DNA of 34,522 nucleotides from Dactylosporangium sp. (GTDB lineage: Bacteria; Actinomycetota; Actinomycetes; Mycobacteriales; Micromonosporaceae): positions 1-34,522 of the forward strand of contig JAOPWA010000021.1 of the NCBI GenBank assembly GCA_025965915.1, read 5' to 3'. This document shows, piece after piece, positions 9,702 through 17,918 of the stretch. Positions within the stretch are counted from its first letter, which is position 1. Each line of letters opens with the position of its first letter. The notes under the pieces were generated by a model, which made no database searches, was not told where the DNA came from, and saw nothing but the letters and a program-made list of their open reading frames with translations. The position numbers were made by a program, and so were the translations under genes.

Positions 9702-10607
9702 TCACATGAAGGTCCGGGCGGACCAGAGTTCGGGGAAGACCACACGAGCCATGCTGCGCTGCAGCCAGGCGACGCCGGCCGAGCCGCCGCTGCCCGCCTT
9801 GCCGCCCATGGCCCGTTGCACCGCCTTGAGGTGCTGGTAGCGCCAGTCGCCGAACTGCTCGGCGATCTCGGTCAACGCCTGTCCGAGCATCCGCAGGTGG
9901 TTGTCTGAGGTGTCGGCCCGGTAGATCTCGACCCAGGCCGCCTCCACCGCCGGGTGCGGCTCGTGCTCCGTGGCGACGTCGCGCTCGAGCAGGGCCGGCG
10001 GGATGTCGAAGCCGCGCCGGGCCAGTAGCGCGGCCACGTCGTCCCACAGGCTCGGCGCGTGCAGGGTGTCGACCAGTTCCGCGTAGACCTCGGTCTGCCG
10101 GCGGAACGGGCGGACCAGCGACGCGGTCCTGATGCCGAGCAGGAACTCGAGTTGCCGGTACATCGCGGACTGGAAGCCCGACCCCTCACCGAGCAGGTCC
10201 CGGAACCGGTTGAAGTCTGCCGGCGTCATCCAGCGCAGGCCGCGCCAGGCGGCGTTGAGTCCTTCGAGGTGCAGGGCGGCGCGTCGAAGCGGGCTGAGCG
10301 TCGACCACACGTCGTCGGCGCGCAACAGCTTCTGCGCCTCGCGCAGCTCGAAGCAGGTCAGCCCGAAGTAGAGCTCCATGATCTGGCTCACCATGAGGAA
10401 GGACATCTCCCCGGCGTCCTTACTCAGCGTCTGCTGCAGTGAGTGCAGCGTGCTGGCGTGCACGTACGCGTCGTAGGGCAGGATGTCGGCGAACTCCAGG
10501 GTGGGCTCGCCGGCGTTGGCGGCTGCCTTGGTCGCGCGCTCCTCAGGCGTCGACGGGCGCACCACTGCCGTGGTCTTCGTCGGCCCGCGCGGATCGGTGC
10601 TCTCCAC
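9702..10607 (-). CDS. kynA: Tryptophan 2,3-dioxygenase
   Basis: 301 aa from GTG at 10607 with upstream GGGGGAAGG; 'HASTLHSLQQTLSKDAGEMSFLMVSQIMELYFGL', 'WRYQHLKAVQRAMGGKAGSGGSAGVAWL'. Confidence 0.95.
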   Translation of the reverse strand: MESTDPRGPTKTTAVVRPSTPEERATKAAANAGEPTLEFADILPYDAYVHASTLHSLQQTLSKDAGEMSFLMVSQIMELYFGLTCFELREAQKLLRADDVWSTLSPLRRAALHLEGLNAAWRGLRWMTPADFNRFRDLLGEGSGFQSAMYRQLEFLLGIRTASLVRPFRRQTEVYAELVDTLHAPSLWDDVAALLARRGFDIPPALLERDVATEHEPHPAVEAAWVEIYRADTSDNHLRMLGQALTEIAEQFGDWRYQHLKAVQRAMGGKAGSGGSAGVAWLQRSMARVVFPELWSARTFM

Positions 10608-10630
10608 GTGTCGCCTTCCCCCCTCGACCA

Positions 10631-10647
10631 GGCACGACGTACGTGCC
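10631..10647. promoter_or_regulatory. Inverted repeat in the kynA 5' leader/promoter
   Basis: GGCACG-acgta-CGTGCC, perfect 6-bp arms. Confidence 0.4.
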
Positions 10648-10716
10648 CTCAGTGGCGTTATGGTCTCTCGACCGGGGTGAGTCGTGGAATGTGGAACCAA
10701 CGGTGCTCTACGGTAA

Positions 10717-10737
10717 TGACCTGCAGCTCCGCGGTCA
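10717..10737. promoter_or_regulatory. Candidate regulator site in the kynA/lrp divergent intergenic region
   Basis: TGACC-N11-GGTCA inverted repeat between divergent starts at 10607 and 10767. Confidence 0.35.
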
Positions 10738-10766
10738 GAACGGGTTGATCGCTTAACGAACTGAAG

Positions 10767-11252
10767 GTGTCTGTGGACGATATGGATTGGGTGCTCCTGC
10801 GCGAGTTGCAAGCCGACGCGCGACTCTCCTTCAGCGAGCTGTCCCGCCGGGTGCATCTGTCGCCGCCCGCCGTGGCGGAGCGGGTGCGGCGGCTGGAAGA
10901 AGCCGGCATCATCGCCGGGTACCACGCTCACGTCGATCTGGCGAAGACCGGCTGGACCGTCCTCGCGATCATCCGGATGTCCTGCTACGGCCCGCGTTGC
11001 CTGCTGCGTGACCCGGCGGTGGGGGAGTGGCCGGAGATCCTGGAGATACACCGGATCACCGGCGACGCCTGTTGCATCCTGAAGGTCACCGCCGGCACGA
11101 TGGACGCCTTCGAACAGGTCATCGACCGGCTCGCCCCGTATGGCCAACCCTCGAGCACGATGGTGCTCTCCACCCCGCTCGATTGGCATCCCGTCACCCC
11201 GCCGCCAGCGTCGACGGTCGACGACGCACTACGCGCGCCCGGGCGTCGTTGA
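10767..11252 (+). CDS. Lrp/AsnC-family regulator, likely controlling the kynurenine operon
   Basis: 161 aa; AsnC HTH 'LLRELQADARLSFSELSRRVHLSPPAVAERVRRLEEAGIIAGYHA'; C-terminal ligand-binding fold; divergent to kynA. Confidence 0.92.
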   Translation: MSVDDMDWVLLRELQADARLSFSELSRRVHLSPPAVAERVRRLEEAGIIAGYHAHVDLAKTGWTVLAIIRMSCYGPRCLLRDPAVGEWPEILEIHRITGDACCILKVTAGTMDAFEQVIDRLAPYGQPSSTMVLSTPLDWHPVTPPPASTVDDALRAPGRR

Positions 11253-12260
11253 CACCGGCTCCCGGCGCAGCAGCGGCAGCACCGCGGATCCCAGCAGCTC
11301 CACCCCGCGCTCGTCGGTGAGCCCGTGCGGGGTGCCGAACTCCACCCGGCGTACCCCGGCGTCGATGAGCGCCTGCGCCTGCGCGGCGACCTGCTCCGGA
11401 GTGCCGGAGAACGCGAACAGGTCGAGCAGGTCGTCGGGGATGAGCCGGCCGGCCGCCTCGTGCCGGCCCGCGTCGACCAGCTCCTTCACCCTGGCGAGCA
11501 GGTCGGCGGGCAGCTCGACGGTCGGGTCCAATTCGGCCACCACCGCGAGGTACATGGCGACCTCGGTCCGGGCCCGGGCGCGCGCCGCCGGGCCGTCGGT
11601 ATCCACGACGGTGACCGCGCCGAGGACGATGCCGACATCGCCGACCGCTCGTCCGATGCGCTCCGCGCCGGCCCTGACCCGGTCCCGGATCACCGCCACC
11701 ATCGCGGGATTGGCGCTACCGCCGACCTTGATCTCGTCGGCGATCCGGCCGGCGAGGGCGGCGCCCTTCGGGCCCCAGGCGCCGAGTAGCAGCGGCGGGT
11801 CGGGTCGGTGCACGGGGTACCGCAAGGCGGTGCCGGGTGCCAACCGGAACAACTTTCCCTCGTAGCCCGCGGCGTCGCCGCGCAGCAGCCGGTAGACGAC
11901 CTCCGCCGCCTCCTCCAGGGCGGTCAGCGGTCGGGGCTGGTCGATGCCGACGACGCCCAGCCAGGTCCCTCGGGCCAGCCCCAGGTAGGCCCGGCCGCGC
12001 GAGGCGAGATCGAGCGCGGCGACCTGCCCGGCGATCTCGTACGGGGCCATCGAGTACGGGTTGAGGCAGGCCGTCCCGAGACGGACGCGTTCGGTGGCGG
12101 CGGCCATCTCCAGCAGCGGGAAGATCGGCGGCTGGTACATCAGGTCACTGAATACGGTCAGCACGTCGAAGCCGCGCTCCTCGGCGCTGCGGGCCAACCG
12201 CGCGTAGTCGCCGGCCCGCTTGTCGCTCTGCAGCCCGAGCCCGATCTCCACGGCGGTCAT
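11229..12260 (-). CDS. LLM-class (F420/FMN) oxidoreductase
   Basis: 343 aa from MTAVEIGLGLQSDKRAGDY; 'RVRLGTACLNPYSMAPYEIAGQVAALDLASRGRAYLGLARG' typical of luciferase-like monooxygenases. Confidence 0.88.
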   Translation of the reverse strand: MTAVEIGLGLQSDKRAGDYARLARSAEERGFDVLTVFSDLMYQPPIFPLLEMAAATERVRLGTACLNPYSMAPYEIAGQVAALDLASRGRAYLGLARGTWLGVVGIDQPRPLTALEEAAEVVYRLLRGDAAGYEGKLFRLAPGTALRYPVHRPDPPLLLGAWGPKGAALAGRIADEIKVGGSANPAMVAVIRDRVRAGAERIGRAVGDVGIVLGAVTVVDTDGPAARARARTEVAMYLAVVAELDPTVELPADLLARVKELVDAGRHEAAGRLIPDDLLDLFAFSGTPEQVAAQAQALIDAGVRRVEFGTPHGLTDERGVELLGSAVLPLLRREPVSTTPGRA

Positions 12261-12296
12261 GGCGGGTTCTCCTCGCATCTTTCCTCGGATCGGAGA

Positions 12297-12680
12297 TCAG
12301 GTCAGGTCGGCGGAGTTCAGCCGGCGCCGGCAGGTGCGCTCGACCCGCATGACCAGCCGTTCTTCGGGGTCGGGGCAGGCGAAGAGTGAATCCTGGGCCA
12401 GCCAGTCGCCGGCGGCCAGGTCGCGCTGCTTGGCGGCGAGAAACGGCAGGACCGAGGCCAGCGCGTACACGCAGAAGTGCCGGCCTTCCGGGAGCCGCAG
12501 ATGAGCGCTGTTGGTCAGTTCGAAGTAGTCACCGACCGTCATGCCGCAGACCGATCGACCCTCGATGCGGTCCACGCTGACCCGCAGGTCGTAGAGCTCC
12601 ATGTCGCCGCCGGCGGTGTCGTCGACAGCCTCGGTCGTGCCCGCCCGGTCGGCGTCGATGTCCGGCTGGTTGTCCGCCAT
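12297..12680 (-). CDS. TIGR04076-family-like protein of unknown function
   Basis: 127 aa; 'LYDLRVSVDRIEGRSVCGMTVGDYFEL', 'HFCVYALASVLPFLAAKQRDL' resembles TIGR04076. Confidence 0.7.
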   Translation of the reverse strand: MADNQPDIDADRAGTTEAVDDTAGGDMELYDLRVSVDRIEGRSVCGMTVGDYFELTNSAHLRLPEGRHFCVYALASVLPFLAAKQRDLAAGDWLAQDSLFACPDPEERLVMRVERTCRRRLNSADLT

Positions 12681-12709
12681 GTCGATTCCCTTCCCTTGAC
12701 AACCGGCAC

Positions 12710-13246
12710 TCAGGGCGTCGGCGGATTGATGGCGAGGACGATCTCCGTGGGCGCGTCGGAGGTGTTGCGGTAGCGGTGCGGCTGGCTGGAGTCGAAGGTG
12801 ATGCTCTCGCCCGGGACGACGGTGTAGGTCGCGCGGTCGAACTCGACGGTCAGCATGCCGGCGACGACGTACGCGCACTCCAGCGACGGGTGGCTCCACA
12901 GTTCCTCGCTGGACACCTCACCGGGGGCGAGGACAGAGTGCAGCACCTCGAGCTGACCGTTGCCCGGGGTGAGCCGTTCGTACCGGATCTGCCCGTTGGG
13001 TGCGCCCAGGGTGGTCCGTTCGCCGGGTCGGCTGACCCAGACCGACGGGGCGGTCGGATCCGCGAACAGCGAGGCGACCGACTCACCGAAGACCCCGGCG
13101 AGCCGGCGCAGGGTTGCCAGGCTGGGCTCGGTGATCCCGCGCTCTACCTGGCTGAGCAGCGTCGGAGACACATTCGCCTGCTCGGCCAGGACGCGCAGGC
13201 TCATGCCCCGCGCCGTGCGCAGCTCGCGCAAGCGCTCTCCGATCAC
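12710..13246 (-). CDS. XRE-family regulator with C-terminal cupin domain
   Basis: HTH 'IGERLRELRTARGMSLRVLAEQANVSPTLLSQVERGITEPSLATLRRLAGVFG', cupin 'SLECAYVVAGMLTVEFDRATYTVVPGESITFDSSQPHRYRN'. The ORF reaches 13306, but GTG at 13246 has an upstream GGAGGAAGG. Confidence 0.88.
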   Translation of the reverse strand: MIGERLRELRTARGMSLRVLAEQANVSPTLLSQVERGITEPSLATLRRLAGVFGESVASLFADPTAPSVWVSRPGERTTLGAPNGQIRYERLTPGNGQLEVLHSVLAPGEVSSEELWSHPSLECAYVVAGMLTVEFDRATYTVVPGESITFDSSQPHRYRNTSDAPTEIVLAINPPTP

Positions 13247-13280
13247 CCCGGGCCGCCCTTCCTCCGGATCGCCCTTTTGT

Positions 13281-13297
13281 ATGCAGGTCAACTGCAC
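13281..13297. promoter_or_regulatory. Candidate XRE operator 1
   Basis: ATGCAGGTCAACTGCAC (core TGCAG-N5-CTGCA) upstream of the proposed GTG start; half-site shared with 13428-13444. Confidence 0.45.
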
Positions 13298-13386
13298 GCG
13301 TGTCACGCACCGTAGGGACGCACCGGCCTGGCGTCAAGTGAGCGAACTACCAGCCTGTGGAGGGCTTCCGTCCTTCTTTAAGGGTC

Positions 13387-13416
13387 TTGACTGAGTCCGG
13401 TCGTACGCCCTAGCGT
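13387..13416 (+). promoter_or_regulatory. Sigma70-like promoter for DUF3311-symporter genes
   Basis: TTGACT (13387-13392), 18-nt spacer, TAGCGT (13411-13416). Confidence 0.5.
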
Positions 13417-13427
13417 CCCCGCTCAAC

Positions 13428-13444
13428 GTGCAGTAGCACTGCAC
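13428..13444. promoter_or_regulatory. Candidate XRE operator 2
   Basis: GTGCAGT-agc-ACTGCAC, perfect 7-bp arms, immediately downstream of the promoter. Confidence 0.55.
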
Positions 13445-13490
13445 ACGCGGGTCACGGCGGCCGTGCCGCCGCTCGGACTACAGGAGAGCC

Positions 13491-13778
13491 ATGACGTCGC
13501 TCGGTCATTCCGAGCAGGCCCCGGCACGCCGATCCACGGCCCACCGGTGGCTGCTCGTGATCCCATTCATCTGGCAGGTCGCCCTGATACCCGTCGTCAA
13601 CGACGTGCGGGCGGCGCCGCTGCACATCCCGTTCCCCATGCTCTGGCAGATGCTCGGCATCGTCGCCACCACTGTCGTCATCGCGGTGGTGTTCCGGCTC
13701 GACCGGGCCGCCGGGGTGGACGACGAAGAGCGCCGGTTCGCGGCGGCGACCGAGAGCACGGGGGGTGAGCAGGCATGA
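13491..13778 (+). CDS. DUF3311-like small membrane protein
   Basis: 95 aa, two TM segments ('WLLVIPFIWQVALIPVVNDV', 'MLWQMLGIVATTVVIAVVFRLD'); ATGA overlap with the symporter gene. Confidence 0.8.
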   Translation: MTSLGHSEQAPARRSTAHRWLLVIPFIWQVALIPVVNDVRAAPLHIPFPMLWQMLGIVATTVVIAVVFRLDRAAGVDDEERRFAAATESTGGEQA

Positions 13779-15292
13779 AGCTCGCGATCGTGCTGGTGAT
13801 CGTGCTGGGCACCGTGGCCGGAGCCATCGGGTACGGGCGGCGCACCGCGCGTACGACCAGCGTCAGCGAGTGGGCCGTCGGTGGCCGGCGCCTCGGTACC
13901 CTGATCTTCTGGTTCATGAACGCCGGCGAGGTCTACACGACCTTCGCCGTGCTCGGCATCTCCGGCTACGCCTGGGCGCTCGGCGCACCGGCATACCTGG
14001 CGTTCTGCTCGGTCTCGCTGAGCTACGCGCTCGGCTACTGGCTGATGCCCAAGATCTGGCGGGCCGGACGCAAGAAGGGTCTGATCACCCAGGCCGATTT
14101 CTTCGCCGCCCGGTTCGACGCCCCGTGGCTCGGTGTGGTCGCCGGTCTGGTCGGAATCGCCGCGCTGGTCGTGTACGTGCAGATCCAGCTGGTGAGCCTG
14201 AGCCTGATCGTGCAGCTCGCGCTCGGCGGCGTCCTGTCGACGACCGCGGCGGTCATCGTCGCCGCGATCGTGATGCTCGCCTTCGTCTACCTGGCCGGTC
14301 TGCGCTCCGCCGCGTTCGCCGCCGCGGTCAAGGATGTCCTCATGGTCCTCGTGGTCATCCTGCTGTCCGCGACGGTGGCCGCGAAGGTCGGCGCGGCATC
14401 GATGTTCGATGTGTTCCGCCTCGCCGAGCAGGCCCACCCCGGCATCGGCCGCCTGCCCGGCGTCGACCCCGCGTCGCCGACCGGACCGGTGTGGCTGATG
14501 ACCTCCGCGCTGAACGTGGCCCTGGGCAACTGGGTGTTCCCGCACCTGTTCCAGGTGTCCTACGCCGCCAAGAGTGGCCAGGCGATCCGGCGTAACGCCG
14601 TCTGGCAGCCGCTGTACTCGCTGGCCTACTTCTTCATCATCCTGCTCGGCTTCGCCGCCCTGCTGGCGGGCACCAAGCCGGCCGGCGGCAACCTGAACGG
14701 GGCCCTGCTGCAGTTCGTCACCGACAAGTACCCGGCGTGGATCGTCGGCCTGGTCGCCGGGACCGGCTTCCTGCTCGCCCTGGCCCCCGGCTCCGTCCTG
14801 CTGCTGACCTCCGGCTCACTGTTCGCCCGCAACGTCGTCACGCCGTTCAAGAAGAACCTCGACGATCGTTCGGCACTGCTGCTGTCCAAAGTGTCCATGG
14901 TCGGCTTCGCCGCGATCGCGGTGTGGCTGACCCTCGGTCAGAGCAAGTCGCTGGTCGATATCCTGCTCTACGCGTACTCGGCGATCGGGATGCTCGCGCC
15001 CGCGGTCTTCCTCGCGTTCCTGTGGCGGCGTACGACCGCCGTCGGCGTACTTGCCGGCATCGTCGTCGGGTTCGTCGCGCTGCTCGCTCCCTTCGCGAAG
15101 AACGTCTGGGCCGCCCACCTGCCCGACTGGGAGCCCGGCCTGATCGCCATGGCGATCAACTTCGCGGTCACCGTGCTGGTCAGCCTGGTCACGCCGGGCC
15201 CGAGCGAGCACGCCATCGCCGTCGGGCTCGCACTCCGCGCCGAGGACGTCACCAGCCCCGGGCCGGCGGAGCCGGTTACCGTGCGCCCGTAG
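13775..15292 (+). CDS. Sodium:solute symporter (SSS) family transporter
   Basis: 505 aa multi-TM protein; 'WAVGGRRLGTLIFWFMNAGEVYTTFAVLGISGYAW' SSS N-terminus. Confidence 0.9.
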   Translation: MKLAIVLVIVLGTVAGAIGYGRRTARTTSVSEWAVGGRRLGTLIFWFMNAGEVYTTFAVLGISGYAWALGAPAYLAFCSVSLSYALGYWLMPKIWRAGRKKGLITQADFFAARFDAPWLGVVAGLVGIAALVVYVQIQLVSLSLIVQLALGGVLSTTAAVIVAAIVMLAFVYLAGLRSAAFAAAVKDVLMVLVVILLSATVAAKVGAASMFDVFRLAEQAHPGIGRLPGVDPASPTGPVWLMTSALNVALGNWVFPHLFQVSYAAKSGQAIRRNAVWQPLYSLAYFFIILLGFAALLAGTKPAGGNLNGALLQFVTDKYPAWIVGLVAGTGFLLALAPGSVLLLTSGSLFARNVVTPFKKNLDDRSALLLSKVSMVGFAAIAVWLTLGQSKSLVDILLYAYSAIGMLAPAVFLAFLWRRTTAVGVLAGIVVGFVALLAPFAKNVWAAHLPDWEPGLIAMAINFAVTVLVSLVTPGPSEHAIAVGLALRAEDVTSPGPAEPVTVRP

Positions 15293-15294
15293 CG

Positions 15295-15341
15295 CCGCGA
15301 CGGTACGCGCCGCGCTTCGCGGCTGGCGCGTACCGTCGCGG
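15295..15341. terminator. Bidirectional terminator hairpin
   Basis: CCGCGACGGTACGCGCC ... GGCGCGTACCGTCGCGG, perfect 17-bp stem between the convergent genes ending at 15292 and 15362. Confidence 0.8.
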
Positions 15342-15361
15342 TGACCCGTCCGCTCGCGCGG

Positions 15362-16621
15362 TCACCATGCGCTCCAACCCGCCCGGTCGTCGCGCACCAC
15401 CCGGCCACCCTTCATGATCCAGCGGACTTCGCGGAACGCCGAGGTCGCTAGCGTCGGGTCGGCATCCATCGCGATCAGGTCGGCGTACCGGCCGGGCTCG
15501 ACGGTGCCCAGATCAGCCTCGGCGCGCAGCCACCGGGCCGGGCCGAGGGTGCCGGCGTAGAGCGCCTGGGCCGGCCCGATCCCGCCCTCGGACATGTACT
15601 CCAGCTCGCGGACCGACGCACTGGTGCCCTCGAAGGTCCAGAACGGCGGCATGTCACTGCCCAGCAGCACCTCCACCCCGGCCGCCACGGCCATCGCGTA
15701 GCTCTCCAGGTGGCGCGGCCCGGCGCCGAGCGAACGGCACTGCATCCACTCCGGTACGCCCAGCTCGTCGAAGAACTCCTTGCACCGGGTGACCAGCAGG
15801 GTGGGTACGAGCGCGGTGCCGCGCGCGGCCATCTCGGCGGCCACCTCCGCGGTCAGCTGGTAGCCGTGCTCCACGCAGTCCAGTCCGAGCCGGACCGCCT
15901 CGGCGATCACCGGTGCCGGTCCGGCGTGCGCGGTGACCCGCCGCCCCCAGGCGTGTGCCGTCTCGATCACCGCGGCCATCTCGTCGGCGAACAGTTGCGG
16001 GGTGTGGATGGCCTCGTGTTCGCCGGCGATGCCGCCGGAGATCATCACCTTGATCAGGTCGGCACCGGCCTTGATCTGGCTGCGTACGCCACGGCGGAAT
16101 CCGTCCGCGCCGTCGCATTCCAGGGTGTCGCCGCTGTCGTGGCCATGCCCGCCGGTGCAGACGAGGGCCCGGCCGGCGGTGAAGATGCGTGGCCCGGGCA
16201 CCCGGCCGGCCTGGATCGCCCGGCGCAACGCGAAGTCCGCGTGGTCCTTCTCGGCGACGCAACGGACCGTCGTCACACCACTGAGCAGGGTCCGCCGGGC
16301 CCCGTCGGCCATGTAGAGGGCCAGCTCGTGCGGGCTCATCCCCTTCACCTCGGCACCGCCCTGCCCGGGTAGGGACAGGGACAGGTGGGTGTGCATGTTC
16401 ACCAGACCGGGCGTGAGGTACGCGCCGCCCAGGTCGATCTGCTCGGCATCGCCGTCCGCCTGGGCGGCGGTGATCACATCCGCTGCCGGGCCGACCGCGA
16501 CGATCCGTTCGCCGCGCACCCAGACCGCGGCGTCTCCGAGGGGGGCCACCCCGTCGACCACCCGCCCGTCGACCACCGTGCAGTTCACCAGTACTGCTGA
16601 GCGTGTCGATCCCTCGTTCAT
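15362..16621 (-). CDS. Amidohydrolase family protein (imidazolonepropionase/prolidase-like)
   Basis: 419 aa from MNEGSTRSAVLVNCTVVDG; ligand motifs 'HTHLS', 'VTAHAGPAP', 'DCVEHGY', 'LLGSDMPPF'; RBS GGGGAGG. Confidence 0.9.
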   Translation of the reverse strand: MNEGSTRSAVLVNCTVVDGRVVDGVAPLGDAAVWVRGERIVAVGPAADVITAAQADGDAEQIDLGGAYLTPGLVNMHTHLSLSLPGQGGAEVKGMSPHELALYMADGARRTLLSGVTTVRCVAEKDHADFALRRAIQAGRVPGPRIFTAGRALVCTGGHGHDSGDTLECDGADGFRRGVRSQIKAGADLIKVMISGGIAGEHEAIHTPQLFADEMAAVIETAHAWGRRVTAHAGPAPVIAEAVRLGLDCVEHGYQLTAEVAAEMAARGTALVPTLLVTRCKEFFDELGVPEWMQCRSLGAGPRHLESYAMAVAAGVEVLLGSDMPPFWTFEGTSASVRELEYMSEGGIGPAQALYAGTLGPARWLRAEADLGTVEPGRYADLIAMDADPTLATSAFREVRWIMKGGRVVRDDRAGWSAW

Positions 16622-16684
16622 ACCCACACCTCCCCGCGTTCCTGCGCCGGATGCCCCCTGCGTTAACTCGCGTTGCGGCGCAAC

Positions 16685-16704
16685 TTGTGGCAACGTTTGC
16701 GCAA
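16685..16704. promoter_or_regulatory. LacI-family operator, site A
   Basis: TTGTGGCAACGTTTGCGCAA, imperfect palindrome centred on AACGTT, between divergent amidohydrolase and lacI genes; matches site B. Confidence 0.72.
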
Positions 16705-16767
16705 TCCAGTGGTAAAACAGCATATCCTCAACGCCACGGAGTGGCTCTGGAGCGAGGAAGGGACAGC

Positions 16768-17790
16768 GTGGTGGTCGTGGACCTTCGCCAGGTCGCGGCG
16801 GCGAGCGGGGTCTCCCTCAGCACCGCCTCCCGCGCGCTGTCCGGGTCGGGGCGGGTCAGTGAGGCCACCCGCGAACGGGTCCGCCGGGTCGCCGAGGACC
16901 TGGGCTACCGGCCCAACGCGCTCGCCCGAGGCCTGCGCACGAACCACTCCCGACTGGTCGGGCTCGTGGTCACGAACCTCGTCAACGCGTCGTTCCACGT
17001 CATCGCCGAGATCGTGCACAACCGGCTGAAGGCGTCCGGGTACCACCTGGTCCTGTGCATCACCGGAGGCGACGTCGACGAGGAGCGCGCGTACGTGGAG
17101 TCGCTCCGTGTCCACATCGTCGACGGCGTCATAGTCGTCGGCTCCGACGCGAAAGCGGTCGAGCAGTTGCGGCACACCGGCATTCCCACGGTCCACCTCG
17201 CCCGGCAGCCCCGGCGTCCCGCGGGCGACTGCGTACTGGGGGCCGACCTCGAAGGTGCGCGGGAGGCGACGCGGTACCTGCTGGGCCTGTCCCACCGGCG
17301 GATCGCCGTGGTTACGGGGCCAGCGACTGTGACCTCCGGCTATGAACGACTCGCCGGCTACCGGCTAGCGCTGGACGAGGCCGGCGTCGGATACCGCGAG
17401 GACCTGGTCTTCGCGGGACCGTTGGAGCCCGACTCGGGCGTGGTGGCGGTCGACCGGCTGCTCGCCCTCCCGGCGCGCCGACGACCGACCGCGGTGCTTG
17501 TCACCAACCACGAGGCGGTCTTCGGGCTGTTGCCGGCGCTGCGCGAGCGCAAGGTGCGGATTCCCGACGAGTTGAGCGTGCTCTGTTACGAAGACGCCGA
17601 CCTTCTCAAGTGGTGGGATCCGGCGGTCACTGTGATGGACAACAATGCCGCCCGGATGGGCGATCTGGCGGTGAACATTCTGCTCGATCGCATCGCCGGA
17701 AAAGCCGACACGGAGCCGGCCAGGTGGACCGAATACCGGGTCGGCGCCCAGCTGGTCGTACGTGAGTCCTGCGTCGAAGCCCAATCGTGA
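16768..17790 (+). CDS. LacI-family transcriptional regulator
   Basis: GTG at 16768 with RBS GAGGAAGGGA; HTH 'DLRQVAAASGVSLSTASRALSGSGRVSEATRERVRRVAEDLGYRPNALARGLRT' plus a periplasmic-binding-like domain. Confidence 0.93.
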   Translation: MVVVDLRQVAAASGVSLSTASRALSGSGRVSEATRERVRRVAEDLGYRPNALARGLRTNHSRLVGLVVTNLVNASFHVIAEIVHNRLKASGYHLVLCITGGDVDEERAYVESLRVHIVDGVIVVGSDAKAVEQLRHTGIPTVHLARQPRRPAGDCVLGADLEGAREATRYLLGLSHRRIAVVTGPATVTSGYERLAGYRLALDEAGVGYREDLVFAGPLEPDSGVVAVDRLLALPARRRPTAVLVTNHEAVFGLLPALRERKVRIPDELSVLCYEDADLLKWWDPAVTVMDNNAARMGDLAVNILLDRIAGKADTEPARWTEYRVGAQLVVRESCVEAQS

Positions 17791-17841
17791 CCTGCCCGCC
17801 GGCGGTGGCGCCCTTGACATCGCCTCTCCCGGTAGAGCAGT

Positions 17842-17861
17842 TTGTGGAAACGTTTGCTCAC
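17842..17861. promoter_or_regulatory. LacI-family operator, site B
   Basis: TTGTGGAAACGTTTGCTCAC upstream of the solute-binding protein gene; 17/20 identical to site A. Confidence 0.72.
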
Positions 17862-17918
17862 GGCGGGCCTATGACGTCCGCCCCGGCATCCCTTCTGTAG
17901 TCCGGCCTGGAGGCCCGC

